Shown one piece after another: positions 1 to 8,601 of a stretch of 64,000 nt of DNA (its first letter is position 1; each line of letters starts with the position of its first letter). Origin of the DNA: Streptomyces tibetensis (GTDB lineage: Bacteria; Actinomycetota; Actinomycetes; Streptomycetales; Streptomycetaceae); NCBI RefSeq assembly GCF_007655005.1, contig NZ_SZVW01000009.1, positions 274,923 to 338,922 of the forward strand, written 5' to 3'. The notes below the pieces were generated by a model. That model made no database searches. It was not told the origin of the DNA and saw nothing but the letters and a program-made list of their open reading frames with translations. The position numbers and the translations under genes were made by a program.

Positions 1-923
1 AGGAAGTTGCCCTGCGACGGGTAGACCGTGAGCCCGGGCAGGGAGGAGAGCTGGCCGGCCATGTCGAGGCGGTCGCGGCGCACCTGCTGAAGGCTCTGCG
101 CGTACTCGGCGCCGTGCTCCTTCAGCATGAAGACGACGTGCTCGGCGAAGGAGTTGAGGTTCCACTTGGGGAGCATCGAGCGGATACGGCCCGCGAGCGC
201 CGGGTTGGCGACCAGGTAGCCGAAGCGGATGCCGTGCAGGCCGAAGTTCTTGCCGAGGCTGCGCAGCACGACCACGTTGGGCCGCAGCATCGCCTCCTGG
301 ACGACGGACGGCTCGGCCTCGGCGTCCGCGAACTCCAGGAACGACTCGTCGATGACGACCAGGTCGAGGTCGGCCATGGCGTCCATGAACTGCACGATGG
401 CGTGCTTGTGCAGGAAGCCGCCGTCGGGGTTGTTCGGGTTGCAGATCACGGCGACGCGGGTGCCGCGGGCCCGGATGAACTCGGCGTACTGCGCGAGGTC
501 GAGGGCGAAGCCGCTGGACTCCTGGAGCGGGAACATGTCGACCCGCTTGCCGGTCTCCATGGGCTGGTCGGTCCAGCGGCCGAACGTGGGGACGGGCACG
601 GCGAGGGACTCGCGGACCAGCAGGTGGTCGATCCAGGTGATGAGCTCGGTCGAGCCGTTGCCCATGGCCACGCACTGCGGCGGCAACTGGAGCAGGCTGC
701 ACAACTCGGCGGTGATGGTGTCGGCGCTGCTCGGGTAGTACGTGATGATGTCGCGCAGCCGGCCCGCCATGTCCTCGAACATGGCCGGGGTCGGGAAATA
801 GGGGTTGCAGGGGATACAGAAGTCCACGGGGCCGGCTCCCTCGCCGCCCTCACGTGTCAGAGCCGCCATCGACGGGCTGTGTGCCGCGGTACTGCGGAAC
901 AGCGACGTGACGTTGTCGGCCAT
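1..923 (-). CDS. PLP-dependent aminotransferase, class I/II fold (partial, runs off left edge)
   Basis: Reads leftward off the window, so only about 307 codons are visible. Fold-type I aminotransferase landmarks occur in order: GNGSTELI near residue 88, CNPNNPDGG, the cofactor-binding VIDESFLEF, and SLGKNFGLHGIR, whose lysine near residue 225 should form the Schiff base with pyridoxal phosphate. The small-domain start and spacing resemble the histidinol-phosphate/threonine-phosphate aminotransferase group, but substrate cannot be told. The ATG start has a GGAGG four bases upstream, and that site lies inside an inverted repeat (see the element at 928-1020). No biosynthetic partner genes are visible on this side. 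Confidence 0.85.
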   Translation of the reverse strand, partial: MADNVTSLFRSTAAHSPSMAALTREGGEGAGPVDFCIPCNPYFPTPAMFEDMAGRLRDIITYYPSSADTITAELCSLLQLPPQCVAMGNGSTELITWIDHLLVRESLAVPVPTFGRWTDQPMETGKRVDMFPLQESSGFALDLAQYAEFIRARGTRVAVICNPNNPDGGFLHKHAIVQFMDAMADLDLVVIDESFLEFADAEAEPSVVQEAMLRPNVVVLRSLGKNFGLHGIRFGYLVANPALAGRIRSMLPKWNLNSFAEHVVFMLKEHGAEYAQSLQQVRRDRLDMAGQLSSLPGLTVYPSQGNF

Positions 924-927
924 GGAA

Positions 928-1020
928 CCTCCGTATGAGGCGGATCCGTTGGGGACGGACGGACCCGACGTTTAAGGGCGGCCCGCGCGGGGGAGCGCGG
1001 GCCGCCCTTTCATACGGAGG
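928..1020 (-). promoter_or_regulatory. 11-bp inverted repeat that could mask the aminotransferase ribosome site
   Basis: CCTCCGTATGA at 928-938 and TCATACGGAGG at 1010-1020 are exact reverse complements. In the leftward transcript the upstream arm carries CCTCCGTATGA and the downstream arm is the TCATACGGAGG that holds the ribosome binding site of the aminotransferase. Pairing would enclose the 15-bp terminator stem at 974-1009. Seen: the repeat. Inferred: sequestration or coupling to read-through from the epimerase gene. Confidence 0.5.
974..1009 (-). terminator. Perfect 15-bp hairpin downstream of the Tat-exported epimerase
   Basis: Arms at 974-988 and 995-1009 are perfect complements (AAGGGCGGCCCGCGC) with a 6-nt loop. 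It lies 86 bp after the epimerase stop codon and before the aminotransferase start. No long U tract follows, which is usual for Streptomyces terminators. Confidence 0.8.
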
Positions 1021-1094
1021 CCACGGTGGCACTGTTCAACCGTCGGTAAAACGGTCGGCACCCGTGTCCGGCCCGTGAAGACCTGTCAGCGGCC

Positions 1095-2243
1095 TCAGCA
1101 GCCGAACGTGTGGATCGTCGTCGTCCGGTACGTCTGCCCCGGTCGCAGCACCGTCGACGGGAACTTCGGCTTGTTCGGCGAGTCCGGGAAGTGCTGCGTC
1201 TCCAGGCAGAGCGCGTCGCCCTGCCGGTAGGTGCGGCCGGACGGACCGGTCAGCGTGCCGTCGAGGAAGTTGCCCGAGTAGAACTGCAGACCCGGCTCGT
1301 TCGTGGCGATCTTCAGGGTGCGGCCGGAAGCCGGGTCGCGCAGGGTCGCGACGTGCTCGGGCCGGGCGGTGATGCCCTTGTCGAGCACCCAGTTGTGGTC
1401 GAAGCCCTTGGCGGTCACCAGCTGCGGGTGCGAGGTGCGGATGTCCCGGCCGATCGGCTTGGTCCGGCTGAAGTCGAACGGCGTGCCCGCGACCTTGGCC
1501 AGCTCACCCGTCGGGATCAGACCCGCGTCGGTGGGCGTGTAGCGGGAGGCCGCTATCTGCAGCTCGTGGTCCTCGATCGTGCCGCTGCCCTCACCGGCCA
1601 GGTTCCAGTAGACGTGGCTGGTGAGGTTGACGACGGTGGCCTTGTCCGTGGTGGCCTCGTAGTCGATGCGCCAGTCACCGTGCCGGGTGAGCGTGTACGT
1701 CACCTTCGTCTTGAGCGTGCCCGGGTAGCCCATCTCGCCGTCGACGCTCGTGTAGTACAGGTGCAGGCCGACGTCGGAGCCCTTCACGAACGGCTCGACG
1801 TCCCACACGCGCTTGTCGAAGCCCTGGGTGCCGCCGTGCAGGCTCTGCTCGCCGTCGTTCACGGACAGCTGGTAGTTCTTGCCGTCGAGGGTGAACTTGC
1901 CCTTGCCGATGCGGTTGCCGTACCGGCCGATCAGGGCGCCGAAGTACGGGGTCTTCGCGACGTAGTCCTCGAGGTTGTCGAAGCCCGCGGAGACATTGGC
2001 GTAGCGGCCGCGACGGTCGGGGATCTCCAGGGACTGGACGACACCGCCCCAGGAGAGGACCTTAAGGCGGGTGCCGCCGTTCTCCAGCGACCAGCGGTAG
2101 ACCTTCGTGCCGTCGGCGAGCTTGCCGAAGAGCGTCTTCACCGGCTTCCTGCCTCCCGTGGCGTGCGCGGTGCCACCGACGGTGGCGGCGGTGACACCGG
2201 CGGCGGCAGCCCCGGCGATGACGGTACGTCTGCTCAGTTCCAC
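1095..2243 (-). CDS. Secreted (Tat) aldose 1-epimerase / galactose mutarotase-like protein
   Basis: A 382-aa GalM-family protein. The GTG start at 2243 is chosen because GAGGAG sits just upstream and the protein then begins with a twin-arginine signal (SRRTVIAGAAAAG), so export in folded form is likely. The catalytic histidine segment is TSHVYWNL and the general-base glutamate lies in CLETQHFPDSPN near the C-terminus; GRYGNRIGKGKF and GFDHNWVLD are also typical. It interconverts alpha and beta anomers of aldoses. It follows the ABC transporter genes on the same strand, across a terminator, so it may prepare sugar anomers outside the cell for the uptake system. Its cytosolic paralogue lies at 23882-24853. 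Confidence 0.9.
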   Translation of the reverse strand: MELSRRTVIAGAAAAGVTAATVGGTAHATGGRKPVKTLFGKLADGTKVYRWSLENGGTRLKVLSWGGVVQSLEIPDRRGRYANVSAGFDNLEDYVAKTPYFGALIGRYGNRIGKGKFTLDGKNYQLSVNDGEQSLHGGTQGFDKRVWDVEPFVKGSDVGLHLYYTSVDGEMGYPGTLKTKVTYTLTRHGDWRIDYEATTDKATVVNLTSHVYWNLAGEGSGTIEDHELQIAASRYTPTDAGLIPTGELAKVAGTPFDFSRTKPIGRDIRTSHPQLVTAKGFDHNWVLDKGITARPEHVATLRDPASGRTLKIATNEPGLQFYSGNFLDGTLTGPSGRTYRQGDALCLETQHFPDSPNKPKFPSTVLRPGQTYRTTTIHTFGC

Positions 2244-2345
2244 GTGCGGCTCCTCGTGAATGAGGGGAGTTGCTCCCCGTACTGTGCGGTGCGTAGTCGT
2301 GCGACAGCTTTGTGCTGTTCCTGACAAAGTCCGGTCCGGAGAGAG

Positions 2346-2375
2346 CCGGGGCCCCGCCGGTCGGCGGGGCCCCGG
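2346..2375 (-). terminator. 13-bp GC-rich hairpin after the sugar permease gene
   Basis: CCGGGGCCCCGCC (2346-2358) pairs with its complement at 2363-2375 around a GGTC loop, five bases after the permease stop. It separates the transporter transcript from the epimerase gene. Confidence 0.8.
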
Positions 2376-2380
2376 TCGTG

Positions 2381-3625
2381 CTACGAACCGACCTTGCGCT
2401 TGTTCCACACGTCGAAGCCGACCGCCGCCAACAGGGCCAGACCCTTGATGACCTGCTGCCAGTCGCTGCCGACGCTGAGGAGGTTCATGCCGTTGTTCAG
2501 CACACCGAGGACGAGACCGCCGATGATCGCGCCGAGGACGGTGCCCACACCGCCGCTCATGGACGCGCCGCCGATGAACGCCGAGGCGATCGCCTCGAGT
2601 TCGTAGTTCAGGCCCGCCTTCGGTGAGGCCGCGTTCAGACGGGCGGCGATCGCCAGACCCGCCAGGGCCGCGAGCGCGCCCATGTTCAGGAAGACCAGGA
2701 AGGTGACCTTCTTGTCCCTGACGCCGGACAGCTTCGCCGCCGGCAGGTTGCCGCCGATGGCGTAGATGTGGCGGCCGAAGACCGCGTTGCGCATGACGTA
2801 GCCGTAGCCGACCACCAGCACGCCCAGGATCAGCAGGACGATCGGCGCGCCCTTGTAGCTGGCGAGCAGCATCGTCACGACGAGGATCGCGGCGACGATC
2901 AAGACCAGCTTGAGCAGGAAGAGGTTGCGCGGGACGACGTCGAGCGAGAACTCCTTCTGGCGCCTGCGGTCACGGACCTCCTGGAAGACCGCGAAGACGA
3001 TCAGGGCCAGGCCCAGCAGCAGCGTCAGGTTGTGGTAGTTCGTCTCAGGGCCGGTCTCCGGCAGGAAGCCGTTGCCGATCTTCTGCAGTCCGTCCGGGAA
3101 CGGGCCGAGGGTCTGCCCTTCCAGGAGGATCTCCGTCATGCCGCGGAAGATCAGCATGCCGGCGAGGGTCACGATGAACGACGGTATGCCGAGATACGCG
3201 ATGAAGAAGCCCTGCACCGAGCCGGCCACCGCGCCCACCAGCAGGCACAGCACCACGGCCACCGGCCACGCCACATCGTGCTGCACGGTCAGTACGGCCG
3301 CGAACGCGCCCACGAAGGCCGTCAACGAACCGACCGACAGGTCGATGTGGCCCGCGATGATCACCAGCATCATGCCGATCGCGAGGATCAGCACGTAGCT
3401 GTTCTGCAGGACGAGGTTGGAGACGTTGCGCGGCAGCAGCAGGTCGCCGTCCGTCCACACGGCGAACAGGGCGACGATCAGACCGAGCGCGATCAGCATG
3501 CCGTACTGGCGCATGTTGCTGCGCAGGCCGTTCAGGACGAGCTGCAGCAGGCCACCTCCGGCGGCCCCACCCCCGCTCTTGCCCGGCGCCGGGGCCGGGG
3601 TCTTGGCGGTCACATCCGTGCTCAT
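2381..3625 (-). CDS. mmsB: Monosaccharide ABC transporter permease (MmsB/GguB type)
   Basis: A 414-aa integral membrane permease of the CUT2 (ribose/xylose) class. After a Pro/Gly-rich cytoplasmic N-terminus there are about ten hydrophobic segments, with the family-typical run VLILAIGMMLVIIAGHIDLS and a later AIASAFIGGASMSGGVGTV loop that contacts the ATPase. It forms the membrane channel for sugar uptake with the ATP-binding protein just upstream, whose stop overlaps its start by four bases (ATGA), indicating translational coupling. The best family match by motif is the multiple-monosaccharide system (chvE-gguA-gguB) rather than the ribose or xylose permeases, but the sugar range is inferred only. 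Confidence 0.9.
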   Translation of the reverse strand: MSTDVTAKTPAPAPGKSGGGAAGGGLLQLVLNGLRSNMRQYGMLIALGLIVALFAVWTDGDLLLPRNVSNLVLQNSYVLILAIGMMLVIIAGHIDLSVGSLTAFVGAFAAVLTVQHDVAWPVAVVLCLLVGAVAGSVQGFFIAYLGIPSFIVTLAGMLIFRGMTEILLEGQTLGPFPDGLQKIGNGFLPETGPETNYHNLTLLLGLALIVFAVFQEVRDRRRQKEFSLDVVPRNLFLLKLVLIVAAILVVTMLLASYKGAPIVLLILGVLVVGYGYVMRNAVFGRHIYAIGGNLPAAKLSGVRDKKVTFLVFLNMGALAALAGLAIAARLNAASPKAGLNYELEAIASAFIGGASMSGGVGTVLGAIIGGLVLGVLNNGMNLLSVGSDWQQVIKGLALLAAVGFDVWNKRKVGS

Positions 3626-5172
3626 CGGGTTACCTCTTTGTCCTTAGTCATCTGACGCATCAGTGATTCCTGCGAGGCCTCGGCCCGCGAGAACTCACCG
3701 GTGAGCCGCCCCGCGGCCATCGTGTAGATGCGGTCGCACATACCGAGCAGCTCAGGCAGCTCGGAGGAGATGAAGACGACCGCCTTGCCCTGGGCGGCCA
3801 GTTGATCGATGACCGTGTAGATCTCGTACTTGGCGCCGACGTCGATCCCCCGCGTCGGCTCGTCCAAAATCAGCACCTCGGGACCCGCGAAGATCCACTT
3901 GCTGAGGACGACCTTCTGCTGGTTGCCGCCGGACAGCTTGCCCACCGGCTCGGAGACGGTGGGCGCCTTGATGTTCATGGACTTGCGGAAGCCCTCGGAC
4001 ACCCGCCGCTCCGCCTGCTCGTCGACGATCCCCCGCTTGGCCACCTTGCCCAGCGCGCTGAGCGAGATGTTGCGGTTGATGGTGTCGATGAGGTTGAGGC
4101 CGTAGTGCTTGCGGTCCTCGGTGACGTACGCGATGCCGTGCCTGACCGCCTCCGGGACGGTCTTCGTACGGATCTCCGTGCCGTCCTTGAAGACCTGGCC
4201 GCCCGCGTACCGGCCGTAGGTGCGGCCGAAGACGCTCATCGCGAGTTCGGTGCGGCCGGCGCCCATCAGGCCGGCGATACCGACGATCTCGCCGCGCTTG
4301 ACCTCGATCGACACGTCGTCGACCACCTTGCGCTGCTGGTCGATCGGGTGGTGCACGGACCAGCCGCGGATCTCCAGAGCCGGGGCCGAGCCCACCTCCC
4401 CCTCGTACGCGGTGCGTTCGGGGAAGCGGTGGTCGAGGTCACGGCCCACCATGCCGGAGATGATCCGGTCCTCGGTGGTGTCCGACGCCTTCACGTCGAG
4501 CGTCTCGATCGTCTGCCCGTCCCGCAGGATGGTCACCGAGTCGGCGACCTTGCGGATCTCGTTCAGCTTGTGGGAGATGATGATCGAAGTGATGCCCTGC
4601 TTCTTCAACTCCAGGATGAGATCCAGGAGTTTGTCGCTGTCCTCGTCGTTCAGGGCCGCGGTCGGCTCGTCGAGGATGAGCAGCTTCACCTTCTTCGACA
4701 GCGCCTTCGCGATCTCCACCAATTGCTGCTTGCCCACGCCGATGTCGGCGACGCGGGTCTCCGGGTGGTCGGACAGACCGACCCGGCGCAGCAGTTCACT
4801 GGCGTGCTTGAGCGTGTCGTTCCAGTTGATGAGCCCTCGGGTGGCGTGCTCGTTGCCGAGGAAGATGTTCTCCGCGAGGGAGAGGTAGGGCACCAGGGCC
4901 AGCTCCTGGTGAATGATCACGATGCCGCGCTGCTCGCTGGCCCTGATGTCCTTGAACTCGCAGGTGTCTGACTCGAAGAGGATCTCGCCCTCGTACGTGC
5001 CATGCGGGTGAACGCCGGAGAGGACCTTCATCAGGGTCGACTTGCCGGCCCCGTTCTCCCCGCAGATGGCATGGACCTCGCCCTGCTGGACGGTCAGTGT
5101 GACATCCGACAGCGCCTTGACGCCGGGAAAGGTCTTGACGATCGAGCGCATTTCCAGGACGGGTCCCGCCAT
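3622..5172 (-). CDS. mmsA: Monosaccharide ABC transporter ATP-binding protein, two nucleotide-binding domains (MmsA/GguA type)
   Basis: A 516-aa ATPase with two ABC domains in one chain, as usual for CUT2 transporters. The first domain has Walker A GENGAGKST and Walker B LLILDEPTAAL; the second has a degenerate P-loop region (GLMGAGRTELA), the signature LSGGNQQKV and LILDEPTRGIDVG. The ATG at 5172 is preferred over a TTG 15 bases upstream because GGAAGG is then correctly spaced. Middle gene of a three-gene transporter operon, with a 4-bp overlap to the permease and 40 bp after the binding-protein gene. Confidence 0.92.
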   Translation of the reverse strand: MAGPVLEMRSIVKTFPGVKALSDVTLTVQQGEVHAICGENGAGKSTLMKVLSGVHPHGTYEGEILFESDTCEFKDIRASEQRGIVIIHQELALVPYLSLAENIFLGNEHATRGLINWNDTLKHASELLRRVGLSDHPETRVADIGVGKQQLVEIAKALSKKVKLLILDEPTAALNDEDSDKLLDLILELKKQGITSIIISHKLNEIRKVADSVTILRDGQTIETLDVKASDTTEDRIISGMVGRDLDHRFPERTAYEGEVGSAPALEIRGWSVHHPIDQQRKVVDDVSIEVKRGEIVGIAGLMGAGRTELAMSVFGRTYGRYAGGQVFKDGTEIRTKTVPEAVRHGIAYVTEDRKHYGLNLIDTINRNISLSALGKVAKRGIVDEQAERRVSEGFRKSMNIKAPTVSEPVGKLSGGNQQKVVLSKWIFAGPEVLILDEPTRGIDVGAKYEIYTVIDQLAAQGKAVVFISSELPELLGMCDRIYTMAAGRLTGEFSRAEASQESLMRQMTKDKEVTR

Positions 5173-5212
5173 GGTCGTGCCTTCCAATCTGTTGCTGCAG
5201 TGGGCCCGTCGG

Positions 5213-6325
5213 TCAGTTGAGGTCGCCGGCCTTGTAGAAGCCGGAGTCGACGAGCTCCTTCTGCCAGTTGCTCTTGTCGACGCTCACGGGCTGCAGCAGG
5301 TACGCGGGCACGACCTTCGTCCCGTTGTCGTAGGTCTTCTCGTCGTTGACCTCGACCTTCTTCTTGTTCAGCGCCGAGTCGACCATGTTCGTGGCGACCT
5401 GGGCGAGCTTGCGGATGTCCTTGAAGACGGTCTGCGTCTGCTGGCCCGACTTGATCGACTTCACCGAGGCGACCTCGGCGTCCTGGCCGGTGATGACGGG
5501 CAGCGGCTTGCTCGCCGTGCCGTAGCCGTCCGACTTCAGCGCGGAGATGATGCCGATCGAGATGCCGTCGTACGGCGAGAGGACCGCGTCGACCCGGCCG
5601 CTGGTGTACTTGCCGGTCAGGATGTCGTCCATGCGGCGCTGGGCGGTGGCGCCGTCCCAGCGCAGCGTGGTGACCTGGGTGAGCTCCTTCTGGCCGGACT
5701 TGATCACCAGCTGCTTCTTGTCGATGTAGGGCTGGAGCACCTTCATCGCGCCGCCGAAGAAGTACCGGGTGTTGTTGTCGTCGTTGGAGCCGGCGAAGAG
5801 CTCGAGGTTGAACGGGCCCTTCTTGGAGCCGTCCTTCAGACCGAGCTTCTCGACGATGTAGCTGCCCTGGAGCTCGCCGACCTTCTCGTTGTCGAAGGAC
5901 GCGTAGTAGTCGACGTCCTTCGTGCCGAGGATCAGGCGGTCGTAGGAGATCACCGGGATGTTGGCGTCCTTGGCCTGCTGGAGGACGTTGTTGAGCGACT
6001 TGTTGTCGATCGCCGCGATGATCAGGGCCTTGACGCCCTGCGTGATCATGTTCTCGATCTGTGAGACCTGCTGGTCGGGCTCGTCCTCGCCGTAGACCAG
6101 CTTGGTCTTGTAGCCCTTGGCCTGGAGGTCCTTGACGACGTTCTTGCCGTCGGCGATCCAGCGCTCGGAGGACTTGGTCGGCATCGAGATGCCGATGGTC
6201 GCGCCCTTGGTGCTCCCCGGCTTCTCCTCGCTGCCCCCCTCGCCGCTCTGGCCGCAGGCGGACAGGGTCAGGGCGAGGGACGCGGCTCCGGCTATGGCGG
6301 TGAGAGCGGCTCTGCGGTTACGCAT
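5213..6325 (-). CDS. chvE: Sugar-binding lipoprotein of the transporter (ChvE type)
   Basis: A 370-aa periplasmic-binding-protein-like lipoprotein. The signal peptide ends in the lipobox SACGQ, so the protein should be anchored by the cysteine to the membrane. The body has the type-1 sugar-binding pattern: GISMPTKSSERWIADG, IENMITQGVKALIIAAIDN, VISYDRLI, and YYASFDNEKVG, the last two being typical of the ChvE/multiple-sugar branch. The ATG at 6325 is chosen over the in-frame ATG at 6334 because AAGGA is otherwise too close. First gene of the operon; the 138 bp upstream must hold its promoter. Confidence 0.92.
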   Translation of the reverse strand: MRNRRAALTAIAGAASLALTLSACGQSGEGGSEEKPGSTKGATIGISMPTKSSERWIADGKNVVKDLQAKGYKTKLVYGEDEPDQQVSQIENMITQGVKALIIAAIDNKSLNNVLQQAKDANIPVISYDRLILGTKDVDYYASFDNEKVGELQGSYIVEKLGLKDGSKKGPFNLELFAGSNDDNNTRYFFGGAMKVLQPYIDKKQLVIKSGQKELTQVTTLRWDGATAQRRMDDILTGKYTSGRVDAVLSPYDGISIGIISALKSDGYGTASKPLPVITGQDAEVASVKSIKSGQQTQTVFKDIRKLAQVATNMVDSALNKKKVEVNDEKTYDNGTKVVPAYLLQPVSVDKSNWQKELVDSGFYKAGDLN

Positions 6326-6463
6326 GATGATCATCCTTGATCTGTGGCAGGGCTCGGTCTCAGGCGCGAAGTCGATCCGGGTGGTCGTGCCGGAAAGACC
6401 GAGAAGAGATGTGGTGGATTGTGGTCGGCTGTGTCTTCTTTTGTAAGCCGAGTTTCCGGAACG

Positions 6464-7432
6464 TTATGACGAGATTTCGAACCGTTGCAGATCGCCCGGC
6501 AGTCGGGACCCGAGCGGCGCCATGTCGCCGTCCGCTCCGTGGCGGGCCAGGAGGTCCAGGGCGAGCCGTCCGCGCCGCACCCGCTCCTTGGCCGTGGCCA
6601 GGGTCAACTCCCGCATGTGGTGCCCGTACGGGTAGATCCCGGGGGACTTGGACAGGCCGAACTTCAGGTACAACGGGGCCCCGCGTCTGATGAGTTCGGC
6701 CACCTCGTACATGCGGACGTAGCCGCCGAGGTCGTCGGGTGCCTCGATGTACATGTCCATCGGAGCGCCCGACACTCGGCGGATCTCGGTGAGGTGATCG
6801 AGCGTCAGGTCGCTGGGCACGTTGACCGAGTCGGCGCCGAGGCGCTCGTAGACCGCGTAGGCGGCCGGGTTGACCGGTCCGATGAGCGCGGAGACCTTGA
6901 GTGTCGTGTCGGCCGGGATGATGCCGGCCGCCCGGGCCCGGTGCAGCGTCCACAGCACGCCCTCGTCGGCGACGAGCAGGCACTTGACGCCCAACTCGGT
7001 CGCCCGCACGGCGTCTTCGACGCAACCGGCGACGGCGTCGTGGCCGCGGGCGCGCAGCCCGGCCCCCCGTGAGTCGGTGCGCGTGGACCCGCCGATGTCC
7101 CAGGTGCCGCGCGGGCCGGTGAACAGGCAGAGCTCGATGTCGCGTTCACCGGTCGACTCGACCATCTCGGTGATCTCGGAGTCGGTCAGCATCCACACGC
7201 CGCTGCCCTGGCTGATCCGGTGGATCGGCACGTCCAGCCGCGAGGCCTCCTTCAGGACCACCGCGAGTGCCTCGGGACCCTCGCAGGAGGGGATCTCGGT
7301 GCGCCAGCGGCCGCCGCCGGGGAAGGAGTGTGCGGAAGTGTCGGCGGGGTCGGGGGCGGGCGCGCTCAGACCCAGCGCGGTGAGCGCCGGCTCACCGGGC
7401 CTGCGGGCTGCCGTGGCGGAAGCGTCGGTCAC
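6464..7432 (-). CDS. Uncharacterised barrel-like protein, U32-peptidase-like annotation
   Basis: A 322-aa soluble protein from a GTG at 7432 with AAGGAC upstream. I do not recognise a characterised homologue; similar proteins are often labelled U32 peptidase or hypothetical. Visible features are alternating short hydrophobic strands and helices compatible with a TIM barrel (for example KVSALIG, DSVNVPS, MDMYIEAPDDLGG, LYLKFGLSKSPGIYPYG) and a conserved-looking ISQGSGVWMLTD segment. No signal peptide or zinc-binding motif is clear. It sits between the transporter and the dehydrogenase/dehydratase pair, so a role in breaking down the imported sugar is inferred. Confidence 0.6.
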   Translation of the reverse strand: MTDASATAARRPGEPALTALGLSAPAPDPADTSAHSFPGGGRWRTEIPSCEGPEALAVVLKEASRLDVPIHRISQGSGVWMLTDSEITEMVESTGERDIELCLFTGPRGTWDIGGSTRTDSRGAGLRARGHDAVAGCVEDAVRATELGVKCLLVADEGVLWTLHRARAAGIIPADTTLKVSALIGPVNPAAYAVYERLGADSVNVPSDLTLDHLTEIRRVSGAPMDMYIEAPDDLGGYVRMYEVAELIRRGAPLYLKFGLSKSPGIYPYGHHMRELTLATAKERVRRGRLALDLLARHGADGDMAPLGSRLPGDLQRFEISS

Positions 7433-7446
7433 AGGACTGTCCTTCG

Positions 7447-7470
7447 GTTCGATATTTCGGACGAGGTTCG
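7447..7470 (-). promoter_or_regulatory. Candidate operator copy 1 of the sugar island
   Basis: GTTCGATATTTCGGACGAGGTTCG matches the element at 9847-9870 at 19 of 24 positions, ending 14 bp upstream of the barrel-protein start. The shared core is GTTCGA-N-ATTTCGG with a second GTTCG 19 bases after the first. It is probably a regulator site; no regulator gene is visible nearby. Confidence 0.5.
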
Positions 7471-7549
7471 CGGCTCTGGGTGGGGCACGGCTGGGCTCGG
7501 GACGCGGCCGGGCGCAGGCCACGGCCGCGGCTGGGAGGCGCGGCTGGGT

Positions 7550-7594
7550 GTACGCCGGTACGGGAGCCGTCAGGTTGCTCCCGTACCGGCGTAC
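7550..7594 (-). terminator. Perfect 18-bp hairpin after the alcohol dehydrogenase gene
   Basis: Arms 7550-7567 and 7577-7594 are exact complements (GTACGCCGGTACGGGAGC) with a 9-nt loop, two bases past the dehydrogenase stop codon. It ends the dehydratase-dehydrogenase transcript before the barrel-protein promoter. Confidence 0.85.
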
Positions 7595-7596
7595 GA

Positions 7597-8601
7597 CTAG
7601 GGGCGGAGCAGGACCTTGCCCACCTTCGGATCGCCGGCCCCGACCAGCTCGATGGCCTGCGAGAACTCGGTGAGCGGCAGCTCGTGCGTCACCAGCGGCA
7701 GCGGATCGAGCAGACCGGCGGCGAACACCCGCACCGTGTGCGCCCAGGCGTCCGGCGGCGCACCGAAGACGGTGTGCACCTCCAGCTGCTTCACCACGAG
7801 GTCGGTCGGGTCGAGGCCCTCGGCGCCCGGGGCCGGGATGCCGGTCAGGACCAGCCGGCCGCCGCGCCTGAGCAGAGCGGCGGAGATCCGGGCGGCGTCC
7901 GCGGACCCGGCCGTCTCGATCACCACGTCGATGTCGTCGGGGAGTGCCTGGTCCTTGGTCCGGAAGTCCGTCGCGCCGTACTGGCGCGAGAGCGCCTCAC
8001 GGTCCCGGCGGGTGCCGACCACGAGCAGCTCGGCCGGTGAGTTGGCCTTCAGGAACTGCACGGCGAACATGCCGAGGGTGCCGGTGCCGACCACGGCGAC
8101 GCGCTCACCGGGCTGCGCGTTGCCCTTCAGCGCGGCGGCCGCGATGCAGGCGGCGGGTTCCAGGAGGGCCGCGGCCGTGAGGTCGCAGTCGTCCGGGAGG
8201 GTGTGCAGGAGACGGGCCGGGAGGGTCAGCGTGGCCGCCATGGCGCCCGGCTGGGTGAACCCGGTCTCCTCGTACCCGGCGGTGCACAGGGTCGTGTCGC
8301 CCGCGTGGCAGCGATCGCAGACCTGACAGTTTCGAAAACCCTCGCCGACGACCTTGCGGCCCACGAGCGAGGCCGGGACGCCGGCGCCCACGGCCTCCAC
8401 CGTCCCGGACCACTCGTGGCCCGGGGTCAGCGGATAGCGCACATAGCCCTCGGGGCGATTGCCCTGGTAGACCTCGCGGTCGCTGCCGCAGATCCCGGAG
8501 GCGTGCACCCGGACCAAAGCCTCACCGGCCTCGGGCCGCCGGGGCTCGTGCGGGACGAGCCGGTGTTCGCCCGGGGCGTCGACGACGACCGCGGTGCTCA
8601 C
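7597..8601 (-). CDS. Zinc-dependent alcohol/polyol dehydrogenase, MDR family
   Basis: A 334-aa medium-chain dehydrogenase. The catalytic zinc ligands are in GICGSDREVY and TPGHEWSG; the structural zinc site is NCQVCDRCHAGDTTLC; the NAD(P)-binding Rossmann motif is VVGTGTLGMFAVQFL. It should oxidise a sugar, polyol or sugar-acid hydroxyl. The GTG start overlaps the stop of the dehydratase gene by four bases, so the two are translationally coupled and probably act in sequence. L-idonate, galactitol and threonine dehydrogenases are relatives; the actual substrate is not decidable from sequence. Confidence 0.88.
   Translation of the reverse strand: MSTAVVVDAPGEHRLVPHEPRRPEAGEALVRVHASGICGSDREVYQGNRPEGYVRYPLTPGHEWSGTVEAVGAGVPASLVGRKVVGEGFRNCQVCDRCHAGDTTLCTAGYEETGFTQPGAMAATLTLPARLLHTLPDDCDLTAAALLEPAACIAAAALKGNAQPGERVAVVGTGTLGMFAVQFLKANSPAELLVVGTRRDREALSRQYGATDFRTKDQALPDDIDVVIETAGSADAARISAALLRRGGRLVLTGIPAPGAEGLDPTDLVVKQLEVHTVFGAPPDAWAHTVRVFAAGLLDPLPLVTHELPLTEFSQAIELVGAGDPKVGKVLLRP

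Noticed and set aside
1110..2324. Long open frame antisense to the epimerase gene
   Set aside because: GC-rich antisense shadow with Arg/Val/Gly-rich nonsense composition; the epimerase on the other strand is unambiguous.
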